Assembly: GCF_000787775.1 (NCBI RefSeq)
Contig: NZ_BBPM01000025.1
Coordinates: 42,949-106,948 of the forward strand
Direction: 5' to 3'
DNA: 64,000 nucleotides
Source: Streptacidiphilus carbonis
GTDB taxonomy: Bacteria; Actinomycetota; Actinomycetes; Streptomycetales; Streptomycetaceae
The notes beneath the pieces are model-generated. The model made no database searches, had not been told where the DNA came from, and saw only the letters and a program-made list of their open reading frames with translations. Within the stretch, counting starts at the first letter, position 1. Every line of letters begins with the position of its first letter. Shown here in pieces: positions 50,483-60,432 of the stretch. The translations under genes were made by a program, and so were the position numbers.

Positions 50483-53326
50483 ATGCCGCGCAGCCGCGCC
50501 CTGCCCGCTGCAACAACCGCCACCGCCCTGCTCCTCGCCGTCCTCGGCATCGCCACCGCACACGCCGACGCTCCGACGACCCTGTATGTCGACAGTTCGT
50601 CCGCCGCCTGCAGCGACACCGGACCAGGCAGCAGTGCTGTGCCGTTCTGCACGGCCCAGGCCGCAGCCGACACCGTGGATCCCGGACAGACCGTCATGGT
50701 CCTGAGCGCGCCGACCACACAACCGGTCGTGCTGACGCGTTCGGGGACGGCGCAGGCACCGATCACCTTCTCCGGTGTCTTCAGTCGCACAAGTGCTTTC
50801 AACACCGGCGGCGGTGCCCTACTGACCGTCAAGAACGCCCAGTACATCGATCTGGACAACGTGCGGGTGCATGCGGTCAGCGATGTGGCGGCGGTCAGCC
50901 TGGTCGATGCACAGCACGTCAACCTGAGTCGATTGACGTTGTACGCAGCGGGCTCAGGGCCCCTGGACGCTCTGGACATCGACGGCGGTTCGTCCGATGT
51001 GAACGTGACGGCCTGCAACTGCCAGGCCTACGCCGGCGCCGCGATCAAGGTGGCCGCCAGCGCGTCCCACATCACCCTGGCCAGTTCTCGGCTCTATGTC
51101 CTTCAGGCGAACGGCACCGGTCTCGATGTGGAGGGCACAACAGATCTGCGTGTCGCGGGCGTCAGCGTGGACTCGAACAACGGGACAGGTGTCAGCATCA
51201 CCGGAGTCTCCACCGGTTCCATCGAGAACACTGCGATCTCACCGCGGTCCCTGACACAGATCAAGGTTGCAGCCGAGTCGGCAGCCTCGATCACTGCGGA
51301 CTACAACGCCGTCAGGGCGGACACCGGCAGCTACACCTACCTCACCGCCTACAACTGGGGCGGGAAGAGGTACGCCTCGAGCGCGGACTTCTACGCGGCC
51401 ACCGGGCAGGGCCGGCACGATCTGGACACCCTGACGGATGACTCGTTCCCCGCTGTCGCCGACGGGTCCCCGCTGATCGATTCCGGTGACGCCGACGCCC
51501 CGGGCGAGTCCGCGACCGACCTCGGCGGACATGCCCGTGTCGACGACCCGCTCGTGCCCAACACGGGGACCGGTGCCGGGACGACCGATCGCGGCGCCAG
51601 CGAGTTCCAGAACCCGTTCAGCGTCTCGGCCGTGGCGATGGCGCCGACCCAGGGACCGGCGCCCCTCCCGGTGACGGTGACCGCTACCGTCCAGGACACC
51701 TGGTCGACTCCCGTCACCGGCTACACCTTCGACTTCGGCGACGGCAGTCCGACCCAGGACTCCACGGAACCGAGCGTCAGCCACACGTTCCAGAACCCCG
51801 TCGCCCCCGCCGGCGGGACGTACACCGTCACCGTCACCGCGCACCGGGCCGACGGTGTGTCGACCAAGGGTTCGGGAACCATCCAGGTCGGCAGCCCCGG
51901 GCCGCTGGTCCCGCGTCTGGGTTTCACCACGGAATCCTGGAAGCCGGTGTCCGTGGGGACCACGCCCTCCGCCACCTCACCGTGGGCGGTGACCGGCCAC
52001 ACCGTCGACTACGGTGACGGTTCGCCCGTGGTGCACGCCGACGGGCCCAAGCCCCAACTGCCCCAGCACACCTTCCCCGGGCCGGGCACCTACACGGTCA
52101 CCGACACCGCGACGGACGCCGGCGGTCGGACGGCGACCGTCAGCCAGCCGCTGACAGTGGGGACCACCTACGTTTCGCTGACGACCCCGCAGCGGTTCCT
52201 CGACACCCGTATCGGCGCGGGGGCGCCCAGGGCGAAGCTCGGCCCCGGCGGCACCGTGAAGGTCAAGGTCGCCGGTGCGGCGGGCATACCGTCCACAGGA
52301 GTGGCAGCGGTCACGATGAACGTGACCGACGTCAACGCCTCCACCGGCGGCGTGGTCACCGCCTACCCGGACGGCTCGGCCCGACCGGGCACCTCCAACC
52401 TCAACTTCCGCGCCGGGCAGGTCAACCCCAACCTGGTGACGGTCCAGGTCGGCCAGGACGGCTACGTCGACCTGTACAACGCCAGCGGCACGGTCGACCT
52501 CGCCGCCGACATCCAGGGATTCTTCAGCAACATCCCTGTGGCCGGTACCAACGACATCGAGCCGCCTGGTACCTACTACCTGCCGACGACGCCGACCCGG
52601 GTCGTCGACACCCGGATCGGCACCGGCGGTCAGAAGGCCCCGCTGACGCCCGGTCAGTGCCTCTCCCATCAGTTCCCAGCAGTCCTGCCCAACAGCGGCG
52701 CGGTGGCGGCGGTGGCGCTCAACGTCACTGCGACAGGGGCTGGTTCAGGGGGCTGGATCGGCGTCTACCCCTCGGAATCAGCTCAGCCCGTCACCTCGAA
52801 CCTGAACTTCCAGGCCGGGCAGACCACCTCCAACCTCGTCGTCGTCCCCGTCCCCGACGACACCGTCCAGTTCTGCAACCACGCGGGACATGTGAACCTG
52901 ATCGTCGACGTGCAGGGGTACTACTTCTCCTTGGCACAGCAACCCGCCACCGGCTACCTCCCGGTCGCGCCGGTCCGCCTCGTCGACACCCGCGACGGCA
53001 CCGGGGCGCCCAAGCGGCGTCTGGGCGCCGACTCCACCCTGCGCATCAAGGTCACCGGAACCAACGGCATCCCGGCCGGCGCCACCGCCGTCACCGTGAA
53101 CCTGACCGGCACCGGCAGCGACAGGGCCACCTACCTCACCGCCTACAGCGGCGGCACCCGCCCCACCGCGTCCAACATCGACCTCACCGCAGGCGAGACC
53201 CGGCCCGTCCTGGCCACCGTCCCCGTCGACAGCAGCGGCTACATCACCGTCTACAACGCCGCCGGAACCGTCGACGTCGTCGCCGACCTCGAGGGCTACT
53301 ACGCGCCCGCCGCACCGCTTCCCTAG
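50483..53326 (+). CDS. Large secreted protein: parallel beta-helix, two PKD domains, three VDTR-type repeats
   Basis: A 947-residue exported protein from ATG 50483. The signal peptide ends GIATAHA. Residues ~30-370 form a right-handed beta-helix of the pectate-lyase-like type (TLYVDSSSAACSDTGPGSS, then DPGQTVMVLSAP). Residues ~385-555 are two PKD domains (YTFDFGDGSPTQDS, HTVDYGDGSPVVHA). Residues ~560-945 contain three repeats marked by RFLDTRIGAGAP, RVVDTRIGTGGQ and RLVDTRDGTGAP, each ending near GTVDLAADIQGFF or similar. No catalytic residues are evident, so it may be an adhesin or carbohydrate binder. The same repeat forms the N-terminus of the island toxin. Confidence 0.82.
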   Translation: MPRSRALPAATTATALLLAVLGIATAHADAPTTLYVDSSSAACSDTGPGSSAVPFCTAQAAADTVDPGQTVMVLSAPTTQPVVLTRSGTAQAPITFSGVFSRTSAFNTGGGALLTVKNAQYIDLDNVRVHAVSDVAAVSLVDAQHVNLSRLTLYAAGSGPLDALDIDGGSSDVNVTACNCQAYAGAAIKVAASASHITLASSRLYVLQANGTGLDVEGTTDLRVAGVSVDSNNGTGVSITGVSTGSIENTAISPRSLTQIKVAAESAASITADYNAVRADTGSYTYLTAYNWGGKRYASSADFYAATGQGRHDLDTLTDDSFPAVADGSPLIDSGDADAPGESATDLGGHARVDDPLVPNTGTGAGTTDRGASEFQNPFSVSAVAMAPTQGPAPLPVTVTATVQDTWSTPVTGYTFDFGDGSPTQDSTEPSVSHTFQNPVAPAGGTYTVTVTAHRADGVSTKGSGTIQVGSPGPLVPRLGFTTESWKPVSVGTTPSATSPWAVTGHTVDYGDGSPVVHADGPKPQLPQHTFPGPGTYTVTDTATDAGGRTATVSQPLTVGTTYVSLTTPQRFLDTRIGAGAPRAKLGPGGTVKVKVAGAAGIPSTGVAAVTMNVTDVNASTGGVVTAYPDGSARPGTSNLNFRAGQVNPNLVTVQVGQDGYVDLYNASGTVDLAADIQGFFSNIPVAGTNDIEPPGTYYLPTTPTRVVDTRIGTGGQKAPLTPGQCLSHQFPAVLPNSGAVAAVALNVTATGAGSGGWIGVYPSESAQPVTSNLNFQAGQTTSNLVVVPVPDDTVQFCNHAGHVNLIVDVQGYYFSLAQQPATGYLPVAPVRLVDTRDGTGAPKRRLGADSTLRIKVTGTNGIPAGATAVTVNLTGTGSDRATYLTAYSGGTRPTASNIDLTAGETRPVLATVPVDSSGYITVYNAAGTVDVVADLEGYYAPAAPLP

Positions 53327-53366
53327 CCGCCCCGCCGGACCGAACAGCCCAGAGGGAACCTCCCAG

Positions 53367-54814
53367 ATGCAGCGCACCCGCGCACTCACTGCCGTCACCA
53401 CTGCCGCCCTCCTGCTCAGCGCCCTCGGCACAGCCACGGCCCATGCCGACACACCGGTCACGGACCTCTACGTCAACAGCAGTTCCAGTACCTGCAACCA
53501 GACCGGCCCCGGCACTCAGGCGATTCCGTTCTGCTCCGTCCAGGAGGCCGCCGACGTGGTGGACCCTGGGCAGACCGTGCACATCCTGAGTTCGGCTCAG
53601 CCGACGGCACCCATAGTCATCAGTCGATCCGGCACGCCGGACGCACCCGTCTCCTTCGTCGGCTCCGGCACTTCGCCCGACTTCACCGCCCTCACCGCGC
53701 CCTCGGGGCCGAACACAGGTCAGGTCCTGGTTTCCATCGAGAACGCGCAGTACGTCTCGCTGAGCAATATGCGGCTCGAGTCGCACGCGGAAACAGCGGT
53801 CAGTTCCATCAACTCTCAGCACATCAAACTTGATCACGTCGACGTGATCGGCTCCGACACCACCCTTGCTCCCAACACGGCCCCCGCAGACGGTGTCGAC
53901 ATCGACGGCTCGTCGTCCGATGTCGTGATCAGCCACTCCCAGAGCCAAGGCAGTTCAGGGAGCGCGATAGCCGCCAAGGCTGGGGCAGCTCATATCGTCC
54001 TGGCAAGCGACGCGCTGCTGTCGGTCGGCGCCGCCGTCAACGCGGACGGGGTCGACGACCTCGAAGTCGCGGGCGTCACCATCCTGAACGTTACAACCGG
54101 ATCCTCGACACCCGCCACGGCATCGGTGCGACTGCGAAGCCTGCAGCGCCAGGCAGCACCACCACACTGACGCTGCCCGCGTCCCTGGTGGACACCAGCA
54201 CCACTGCGGCCGTGGTCAATCTGACAGCAACTCAGACGACTGCCAGCGGCTGGATCGCGGCCTACCCGGGTAACGGAACACTGCCGACCACGTCCAATCT
54301 CAACTTCGACGCCGGCCAGACCACCTCCAACCTGGCCGTCATCCCCGTGGACAGCTCCCACACGATCAAGTTCTATAACCGGGCCGGTCAGACCGCCATC
54401 ATCGCGGATGTCCTGGGCACCTTTTCGAACGCGAACCCCATCGGCTCGTTCTACATCCCGGTCACCCCCACCCGACTGCTGGACACCCGCTCCGGGCTCG
54501 GAACCACGAAGCAGCGCCTCGGAGCGAACTCCACCTTGCGGATCAAGGTCACCGACACCCACGGCATCCCCGCCAATGCCACCGCCGTCATCGTCAATCT
54601 GACCGGCACCGGGCCCACCTCCGCCACCTATCTCACCGCCTACGGCAGCGGAAGCACTCCCAGTGCCTCCAACATCAATCTCGTCCCCGGCCAAACCCGG
54701 CCCGTCCTTGCCACCGTGCCCATCGGCGCAGACGGCTGCATCACCGTCTACAACGCCGTCGGCAGCGTCGACGTGATCGCCGACCTGGAGGGTTACTACT
54801 CACTTCCCCAGTAG
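53367..54814 (+). pseudogene. Truncated, frameshifted paralogue of the upstream beta-helix/VDTR protein
   Basis: The first 240 codons from ATG 53367 match the neighbouring protein closely (signal peptide GTATAHA, LYVNSSSSTCNQTGPGTQ, VDPGQTVHILSS). Near 54090 the helix frame ends in SSTPATASVRLRS and stops at 54170. In another frame the sequence reads RILDTRHGIGATAKP and continues through VDTR repeats to 54814. Both PKD domains and one repeat are missing compared with the paralogue. The simplest reading is a deletion plus frame loss after tandem duplication. An alternative is two separate short proteins (53367-54170 and 54188-54814). Confidence 0.78.
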
Positions 54815-54921
54815 CGACCACAGGATGAGACCGGGGGACTGCGGGGGGCGGCAGTGGTTAACGTTGCTGTGGTCCACTGTCGTCGGCCGATGGCCGGCAC
54901 CCCGTCCCACGGAGGCCCCGG

Positions 54922-55854
54922 TTGTCTGCGACCCGCTACACCTACCTCGGTCCCGAGGGCACCTTCACCGAGGCGGCGCTGCGCACGCTGCCCGAGGCCG
55001 CGACGCGGGAGCTGGTGCCCTCGGTGTCGGTGCCCGCGGCACTGGACGCGGTGCGCAACGGCGAAGCCGCCGGCGCGCTGGTACCGATCGAGAACTCGGT
55101 GGAGGGTGGGGTCACCGCCACCCTGGACGAACTGGCCACCGGGCGGCCGTTGATGATCTACCGCGAGGTGCTGCTGCCGATCGCCTTCGCGCTGCTGGTA
55201 CGGCCGGGGACGGCGATGGCTGACGTGAAGACGGTCAGCGGGCACCCGGTGGCCCAGCCGCAGGTGCGCCGCTGGCTGGCCGAGAACCTGCCGACCGCGC
55301 ACTGGGAGTCGGCCGCCTCCAACGCGGACGCCGCCCGGCTGGTGCAGGAGGGGCGCTTCGCCGGCGCCTTCGCCGGCGAGTTCGCCGCGCCGCTGTACGG
55401 CCTGGAGCCGCTGGCCACCGACATCCACGACGCGGCGGCCGCCACCACCCGCTTCGTCCTGGTCGGCCGCCCCGGCCGGACCGCCTCGCCCACCGGCGCC
55501 GACAAGACCTCCGCCGTGTTCTGGCTCGCCGACGACCACCCCGGCGCGCTGCTGGAACTGCTGCAGGAGTTCGCGGTGCGCGGGGTGAACCTGATGCGGA
55601 TCGAGTCCCGCCCCACCGGCGAGGGCCTGGGCCAGTACTGCTTCTCGGTGGACGCCGAAGGCCACATCACCGACCGCAGGGTCAGCGAGGCACTGATGGG
55701 CCTGCACCGGATCTGCCCCAAGGTGCGCTTCCTCGGCTCCTATCCGCGGGCCGACCAGGTCGCGCCGCAGGTCCGCCCCGGTACCTCGGACGAGGAGTTC
55801 AGCCACGCCGCCGACTGGCTCTCCCGGTGCCTGGACGGGCGCGGGGAGAAGTAG
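54922..55854 (+). CDS. pheA: Prephenate dehydratase
   Basis: A 310-residue enzyme of phenylalanine biosynthesis (prephenate to phenylpyruvate). It starts at TTG 54922 with ACGGAGG six bases before. The substrate domain shows YTYLGPEGTFTEAALR, VPIENSVEGGVTATLDEL and the catalytic TTRF motif in AAATTRFVLVG. The ACT regulatory domain has GALLELLQEF and the phenylalanine-sensing ESRPT motif. Monocistronic. An inverted repeat GGTGATC/GATCACC followed by five T (55874-55922) may be its terminator. Confidence 0.96.
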   Translation: MSATRYTYLGPEGTFTEAALRTLPEAATRELVPSVSVPAALDAVRNGEAAGALVPIENSVEGGVTATLDELATGRPLMIYREVLLPIAFALLVRPGTAMADVKTVSGHPVAQPQVRRWLAENLPTAHWESAASNADAARLVQEGRFAGAFAGEFAAPLYGLEPLATDIHDAAAATTRFVLVGRPGRTASPTGADKTSAVFWLADDHPGALLELLQEFAVRGVNLMRIESRPTGEGLGQYCFSVDAEGHITDRRVSEALMGLHRICPKVRFLGSYPRADQVAPQVRPGTSDEEFSHAADWLSRCLDGRGEK

Positions 55855-55982
55855 CGGAGCAGCGGGCCACCCTGGTGATCAACCTGGCGTGATCATGTGA
55901 GATCGTTTTGGATCACCTTTTTGCGGTGTCCCGTTGACGAGCCTTCGCCCGGCGGTATGAGTTTTCCCCAGGCCAGACCCGG

Positions 55983-56294
55983 TGTGGATGAAGGGTGAGT
56001 TATCCACAGGCTGGGGATGAATCGACAAATCCCTCTATGGGCGGCCCAGCCGACCCTGCCCAGCGAATCGGACATTTCGGGCTAATGGCTGCCTGTTTCC
56101 CTTTTCGCCGCCCGGGGTTCGCCAAAAATCACACCCGCGCCCTCGAAGTCGAGGTTTAGCCGCCCCCGGGACGGGTTCGGAGTAGTATCCCCAGCCCTCC
56201 CGGCGATCCACAGGACCGCCTCGGCAACTGTGGACAAATCAATGAATCCTCGGGAGTCATCGAGATATCCACAGGATGGAGGGGGTTATCCCCA
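55983..56294. promoter_or_regulatory. Cluster of DnaA-box-like sequences in a gene-free region
   Basis: The 505-bp pheA/deacetylase gap (55855-56359) has no credible gene and a visibly lower GC content. It holds six 9-mers like the DnaA box. Three fit the Streptomyces consensus exactly: TCATCCACA (55983-55991, minus), TTATCCACA (56000-56008, plus) and TTGTCCACA (56229-56237, minus). Three others have one mismatch: CGATCCACA (56204), ATATCCACA (56265) and TTATCCCCA (56286). Confidence 0.65.
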
Positions 56295-56359
56295 GGCAGC
56301 GTCATTGTCGCAGACTCGCTCATTGCCGTCAGACTAGGACAGAGAGTGTCAATCTGTGA

Positions 56360-57154
56360 TCATTTGACGGGGAATTCGAAAGAGTAGCCCTTGCTGACGA
56401 GCTCCGGCAGCAGCTGCTGCAGCGCCGCCATCGTCTGCGACCGGTCACCGCCGCCGTCGTGCATCAGGATGATCGCCCCCGGCACCAATTCCTTGTGGAT
56501 ATTGGAGAGGATCTTGGGAACGCCGGGGCGCATCCAGTCCTGGCTGTCCACGGTCCAGCCCAGCGGCCGCAGCCCGTTCTGCACGGAGATATGCCGGTTC
56601 AGCGGGGAGAAGTCGCCGCCGGGGGCTCGGAACCAGTCGACCTGGGTCCCGGCGCCGCCCGCGTCCTCGATCATCTTCTTGGCGCCGGCGATCTCATAGG
56701 TCTGCCGCTGCTCGCTCCACTTGCTCATGGCCTCGTTGTGCGACACCGAGTGGTCGCAGAGCCGGTCGCCCGCCGCCTCGATCGCCTTGACCATCGCCGG
56801 AGCGGCCTTGGCGTTGGGACCTATCTCACAGAAGGTCGCATGGGCGTGGTACTGGGCCAGCAGCGCCAGGATCCTCGGCGTCCACACCGGACTCGGGCCG
56901 TCGTCGAAGGTGAGCGCCACCACACGGCCCCTGGACCCGGTGGTGTACTCGATCAGCGGGTTGACCGGCTTGGTCCCGCCGGGCGGGACGTTGTCGCCCG
57001 AAGTGCTCTTCCCGGTCGCGCTCGCGGACGGCGAGGCCGAGCCGGACGCCCCGCTCCCGGCGGCCCGCACCGCGGTGCCGGACCCGCATCCCGCCAGCGT
57101 CGCCGCCACGGCCGCGGCCACCGCACCCGCCAGCGCTATTCGCATCCTGCTCAT
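56360..57154 (-). CDS. Polysaccharide deacetylase (NodB-like) lipoprotein
   Basis: A 264-residue exported enzyme from ATG 57154 with an AGGGGG about six bases upstream. The N-terminus is a lipoprotein signal with lipobox LAGCGS and a Ser/Ala linker. The NodB homology domain carries motif 1 LTFDDGPS (catalytic and metal Asp), motif 2 CDHSVSHNE (two metal His), motif 3 WFRAPGGDFS, motif 4 WTVDSQDW and motif 5 ILMHDGGGDR. These are all the residues needed for a CE4 deacetylase. It probably acts on peptidoglycan or chitin-type GlcNAc at the cell surface. Confidence 0.93.
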   Translation of the reverse strand: MSRMRIALAGAVAAAVAATLAGCGSGTAVRAAGSGASGSASPSASATGKSTSGDNVPPGGTKPVNPLIEYTTGSRGRVVALTFDDGPSPVWTPRILALLAQYHAHATFCEIGPNAKAAPAMVKAIEAAGDRLCDHSVSHNEAMSKWSEQRQTYEIAGAKKMIEDAGGAGTQVDWFRAPGGDFSPLNRHISVQNGLRPLGWTVDSQDWMRPGVPKILSNIHKELVPGAIILMHDGGGDRSQTMAALQQLLPELVSKGYSFEFPVK

Positions 57155-57365
57155 GGACATCCCCCTGGGGTCGTTCGATTGCCGTGCCCCACCCTCGCAG
57201 GAGCGGACGCTGCTGTGAAACGGCTGTACTGCCCTGGTGAGGTTCCGGGACGAATATGTGACAAACCACCGCGCACCAGGCCCTCCGGCCCCACGCACCG
57301 CGGATCGGCCGCTGCGCCGCATAAGCAGCGGCAGGGCGGAGCCCGGGACCGGTAGGCTCGTCCCC

Positions 57366-58643
57366 GTGATTGACCTTCGCCTGCTCCGTGAGGACCCTGA
57401 CCGTGTGCGCGCCTCGCAGCGTGCCCGAGGAGAGGACGTCGCCCTTGTCGACGCCCTCCTCAGTGCTGATGAGCGGCGCAGGTCCTCCGGTTCCCGCTTC
57501 GACGAGCTCCGCAACGCCCAGAAGCTGATCGGCAACCAGATCCGCGGCGCCCAGGGCGAGGAGAAGGCCGAGCTGCTGAAGCAGGCCTCCGCCCTCGCCG
57601 CCGAGGCGAAGGCGGCCAACGCCGAGCAGACCGAGGCCGAGGAGGAGGCCAAGCGGCTGCAGGGCCTGTTCGCCAACCTGCTGCACCCCGACGCACCGAT
57701 CGGCGGCGAGGAGGACTTCGTCACCCTGGAGGAGGTCGGCCTCCCGCGCGACTTCGCCGCGGAGGGCTTCGAGCCCCGCGACCACGTCGAGCTGGGACGG
57801 ATCCTGGGCGCCATCGACATCGAGCGCGCCGCCAAGGTGTCGGGCTCGCGCTTCTACTATCTGACCGGCATCGGCGCGCTGCTGGAACTGGCCCTGGTCA
57901 ACATGGCCATCGCCCAGGCCGTCGAGGCCGGCTTCATCCCGATGCTGACGCCCGCCCTGGTCAAGCCGCGGGCCATGGAGGGCACCGGCTTCCTCGGCCA
58001 GGCCGCCGAGAACGTCTTCCGCCTGGAGGAGGACGACTTCTACCTGGTCGGCACCTCCGAGGTGCCGCTGGCCGGCTACCACATGGACGAGATCATCGAT
58101 GCGGACCGGCTGCCGCTGCGCTACGCCGGCTTCTCGCCCTGTTTCCGCCGCGAGGCCGGGACCTACGGCAAGGACACCCGCGGCATCATCCGCGTGCACC
58201 AGTTCGACAAGGTCGAGATGTTCGTCTTCACCTCCCCGGAGGAGGCCGAGGCCGAGCACCAGCGGCTGCTGGAGTGGGAGAAGCAGTTCCTCGACAAGCT
58301 GGGGCTCGCCTACCGGGTCATCGACGTGGCCTCGGGCGACCTGGGCTCCTCGGCGACCCGCAAGTTCGACATCGAGGCCTGGATCCCCACCCAGGGCAAG
58401 TACCGCGAGCTCACCTCCACCTCCAACTGCACGGAGTACCAGTCGCGCCGACTGGACATCCGGATGCGGGGTGAGGGCGGCAACCGGCCGCTGGCCACCC
58501 TGAACGGGACGCTGTGCGCGGTGCCGCGCACCATCGTCGCGATCCTGGAGACGCACCAGCAGGCGGACGGCTCGGTGGTGGTCCCGGAGGCCCTGCGGCC
58601 CTACCTCGGCGGACGCTCCGTCCTGGAGCCGGTCGGCAAGTGA
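57366..58643 (+). CDS. serS: Seryl-tRNA synthetase
   Basis: A 425-residue class II synthetase from GTG 57366. The N-terminal coiled-coil arm (residues ~30-105, [20 protein letters not shown]) that grips the tRNA-Ser variable arm is present. Motif 2 is [15 protein letters not shown] and motif 3 [17 protein letters not shown]. The [13 protein letters not shown] segment binds serine. The length is standard. The stop overlaps the HAD hydrolase start (GTGA), so the two are co-translated. Confidence 0.97.
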   Translation: MIDLRLLREDPDRVRASQRARGEDVALVDALLSADERRRSSGSRFDELRNAQKLIGNQIRGAQGEEKAELLKQASALAAEAKAANAEQTEAEEEAKRLQGLFANLLHPDAPIGGEEDFVTLEEVGLPRDFAAEGFEPRDHVELGRILGAIDIERAAKVSGSRFYYLTGIGALLELALVNMAIAQAVEAGFIPMLTPALVKPRAMEGTGFLGQAAENVFRLEEDDFYLVGTSEVPLAGYHMDEIIDADRLPLRYAGFSPCFRREAGTYGKDTRGIIRVHQFDKVEMFVFTSPEEAEAEHQRLLEWEKQFLDKLGLAYRVIDVASGDLGSSATRKFDIEAWIPTQGKYRELTSTSNCTEYQSRRLDIRMRGEGGNRPLATLNGTLCAVPRTIVAILETHQQADGSVVVPEALRPYLGGRSVLEPVGK

Positions 58644-59479
58644 GCCATCCGAGCACCGCCGGCACCAGGCCCTCCCGCCCCTACGACCTGATCGCGACCG
58701 ACCTCGACGGGACACTGCTGCGCTCCGACCACACCGTGTCGGAGCGCACCCGGCGGGCGCTGGCGGCGGCTGCCGCCGCCGGGGCCCAGCACATCGTGGT
58801 CACCGGCCGCTCCGCGTCCTGGACCCGGCCGACGCTGGACGCCATCGGCTACAGGGGCCTGGCCGTGTGCAGCCAGGGCGGCCAGGTCTACGACGCGGGC
58901 GCGCACAAGCTGCTGACCTCGATCACCCTGGACCGCAAGCTGGCGCAGGTGGCTCTCGCCAAGATCGAGGCGGAGACCGGCCCGCTGTTCCTCGCGGTGG
59001 GCCGCGAGGGCCTGGACGGCCAGGTCCTGGTCGGCGAGGGGTACAGCCTCCCGGGCAGCGCGGAGGAGGACGTCCGGGCGGTCACCGACCCAGAGGAGTT
59101 CTGGGCCGAGCCGATCACCCGGCTCTTCCTGCAGCACCCGCACCTGTCCGACGACGCGCTGACGCAGGTCGTGCGGGAGGTCGGCGGGCAGCTGGTCGAC
59201 GTGGTGATGGCCGGCCCCGGGTTCGTCGAGGTCCTGCCGCTGGGGCTGTCCAAGGCGACGGGGCTGGCCCTGGCGGCGGCCCGCCTCGGCGTGAAGCGCG
59301 ACCGCGCGCTCGCCTTCGGCGACATGCCCAACGATCTGCCGATGTTCGCCTGGGCGGCGCACGGGGTGGCCATGGCGAACGCCCACCCGGCGCTGGTCGC
59401 TGCGGCCGACGAGGTCACGTCGAGCAATGACGAGGACGGCGTGGCTGTCGTGCTGGAGCTGCTGTTCCCGTCAGCGTGA
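58640..59479 (+). CDS. HAD-IIB (Cof-like) hydrolase
   Basis: A 279-residue HAD phosphatase from GTG 58640, overlapping serS by four bases. Motif I is [12 protein letters not shown], motif II VVTGRS, motif III the Lys in [13 protein letters not shown], and motif [14 protein letters not shown]. The C2B cap lies between residues ~85 and 200. Typical substrates are sugar phosphates, pyridoxal phosphate or FMN; the specific one is unknown. Co-translation with serS is conserved in Streptomyces but functionally unexplained. Confidence 0.92.
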   Translation: MSHPSTAGTRPSRPYDLIATDLDGTLLRSDHTVSERTRRALAAAAAAGAQHIVVTGRSASWTRPTLDAIGYRGLAVCSQGGQVYDAGAHKLLTSITLDRKLAQVALAKIEAETGPLFLAVGREGLDGQVLVGEGYSLPGSAEEDVRAVTDPEEFWAEPITRLFLQHPHLSDDALTQVVREVGGQLVDVVMAGPGFVEVLPLGLSKATGLALAAARLGVKRDRALAFGDMPNDLPMFAWAAHGVAMANAHPALVAAADEVTSSNDEDGVAVVLELLFPSA

Positions 59480-59582
59480 ACGTTTTGCCATTGCCAGGGG
59501 CGCGGGGAACTGCGCGAACAGCCGCCACACGCGACGTAGAGCCCCCCGCAGTCGGAAGCGGTGCACGGCGTAGGGTGCCGCC

Positions 59583-60329
59583 ATGTACACGGGTATCGCG
59601 GTAGTGACCGGAGCAGGATCGGGCATCGGGCGCGCCACCGCGCGCACCCTGCTGGGGGCCGGATGGGCGGTGGCCCTCGCCGGTCGACGCGCCGAGCCGC
59701 TGCGGGAGACGGCCGAGGCCGCCGCAGGCGACAGCGTGCTGGTGGCGCCCACCGACGTCACGGATCCCGGTTCCGTGGACGCCCTGTTCGCCGCGGTGCG
59801 CACCCGCTTCGGGCGGCTGGACCTGCTGTTCAACAACGCCGGCGTCTCCGCTCTCTCGGCTCCGCCGGAGGACCTCGGGTACGAGCAGTGGCGCCGGGTG
59901 GTGGACACCAACCTCACCGGCTCGTTCCTCTGCGCGCAGGGCGCCTACCGGCTGATGAGGGCCCAGGACCCGCAGGGCGGCCGCATCATCAACAACGGCT
60001 CGGTCTCCGCCCAGGCGCCCCGTCCCAACAGCGTCGCGTACACCGCGACCAAGCACGCGATCACCGGTCTGACCAAGTCCCTCGCCCTCGACGGACGCCC
60101 GCACAACATCGCCTGCGGCCAGATCGACATCGGCAACGCCGCCACCGAGATGACCGAGCGGATGGCCGTGGGGATCCTCCAGGCCGACGGCCGCACCGCG
60201 GTCGAGCCGACCATGGACGTCGCGGACGTCGCCCGCACCGTGCTGCACATGGCCTCGCTGCCGCTGTCCGCCAACATCCCCTTCGTCACGGTGATGGCCA
60301 CCGCGATGCCGCTGGTCGGCCGAGGCTGA
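59583..60329 (+). CDS. SDR family oxidoreductase
   Basis: A 248-residue classical short-chain dehydrogenase. Cofactor motif [10 protein letters not shown] (residues 9-18), [13 protein letters not shown] after the second strand (Arg suggests NADP), NNAG at about residue 82, and catalytic Ser with [11 protein letters not shown] at about residue 156. The C-terminal part ([20 protein letters not shown]) is typical of YdfG/3-ketoacyl-type reductases. The substrate is unknown. The start at ATG 59583 lies downstream of one arm of the recurrent GGGGCGCGGGGAACTGCGCG repeat. Confidence 0.92.
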   Translation: MYTGIAVVTGAGSGIGRATARTLLGAGWAVALAGRRAEPLRETAEAAAGDSVLVAPTDVTDPGSVDALFAAVRTRFGRLDLLFNNAGVSALSAPPEDLGYEQWRRVVDTNLTGSFLCAQGAYRLMRAQDPQGGRIINNGSVSAQAPRPNSVAYTATKHAITGLTKSLALDGRPHNIACGQIDIGNAATEMTERMAVGILQADGRTAVEPTMDVADVARTVLHMASLPLSANIPFVTVMATAMPLVGRG

Positions 60330-60432
60330 GAGGAGGAGCCGGCCGCTCGCTGGGCCCCTGTGAAACGCGGCTGATTCTAGTTGTAGGATGACTGGGCAAG
60401 AGGATGTAGGACGACCGGAGGACGGGCGAACG

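Noticed and set aside
55893-56075. A 60-codon minus-strand frame after pheA
   Set aside because: It has no ribosome-binding site and no family match, and it lies in the low-GC DnaA-box region. Probably chance.
55983-56294. The chromosomal origin oriC itself
   Set aside because: Only about six scattered boxes, no flanking dnaA/dnaN, and far fewer sites than the roughly 19 known in Streptomyces oriC.
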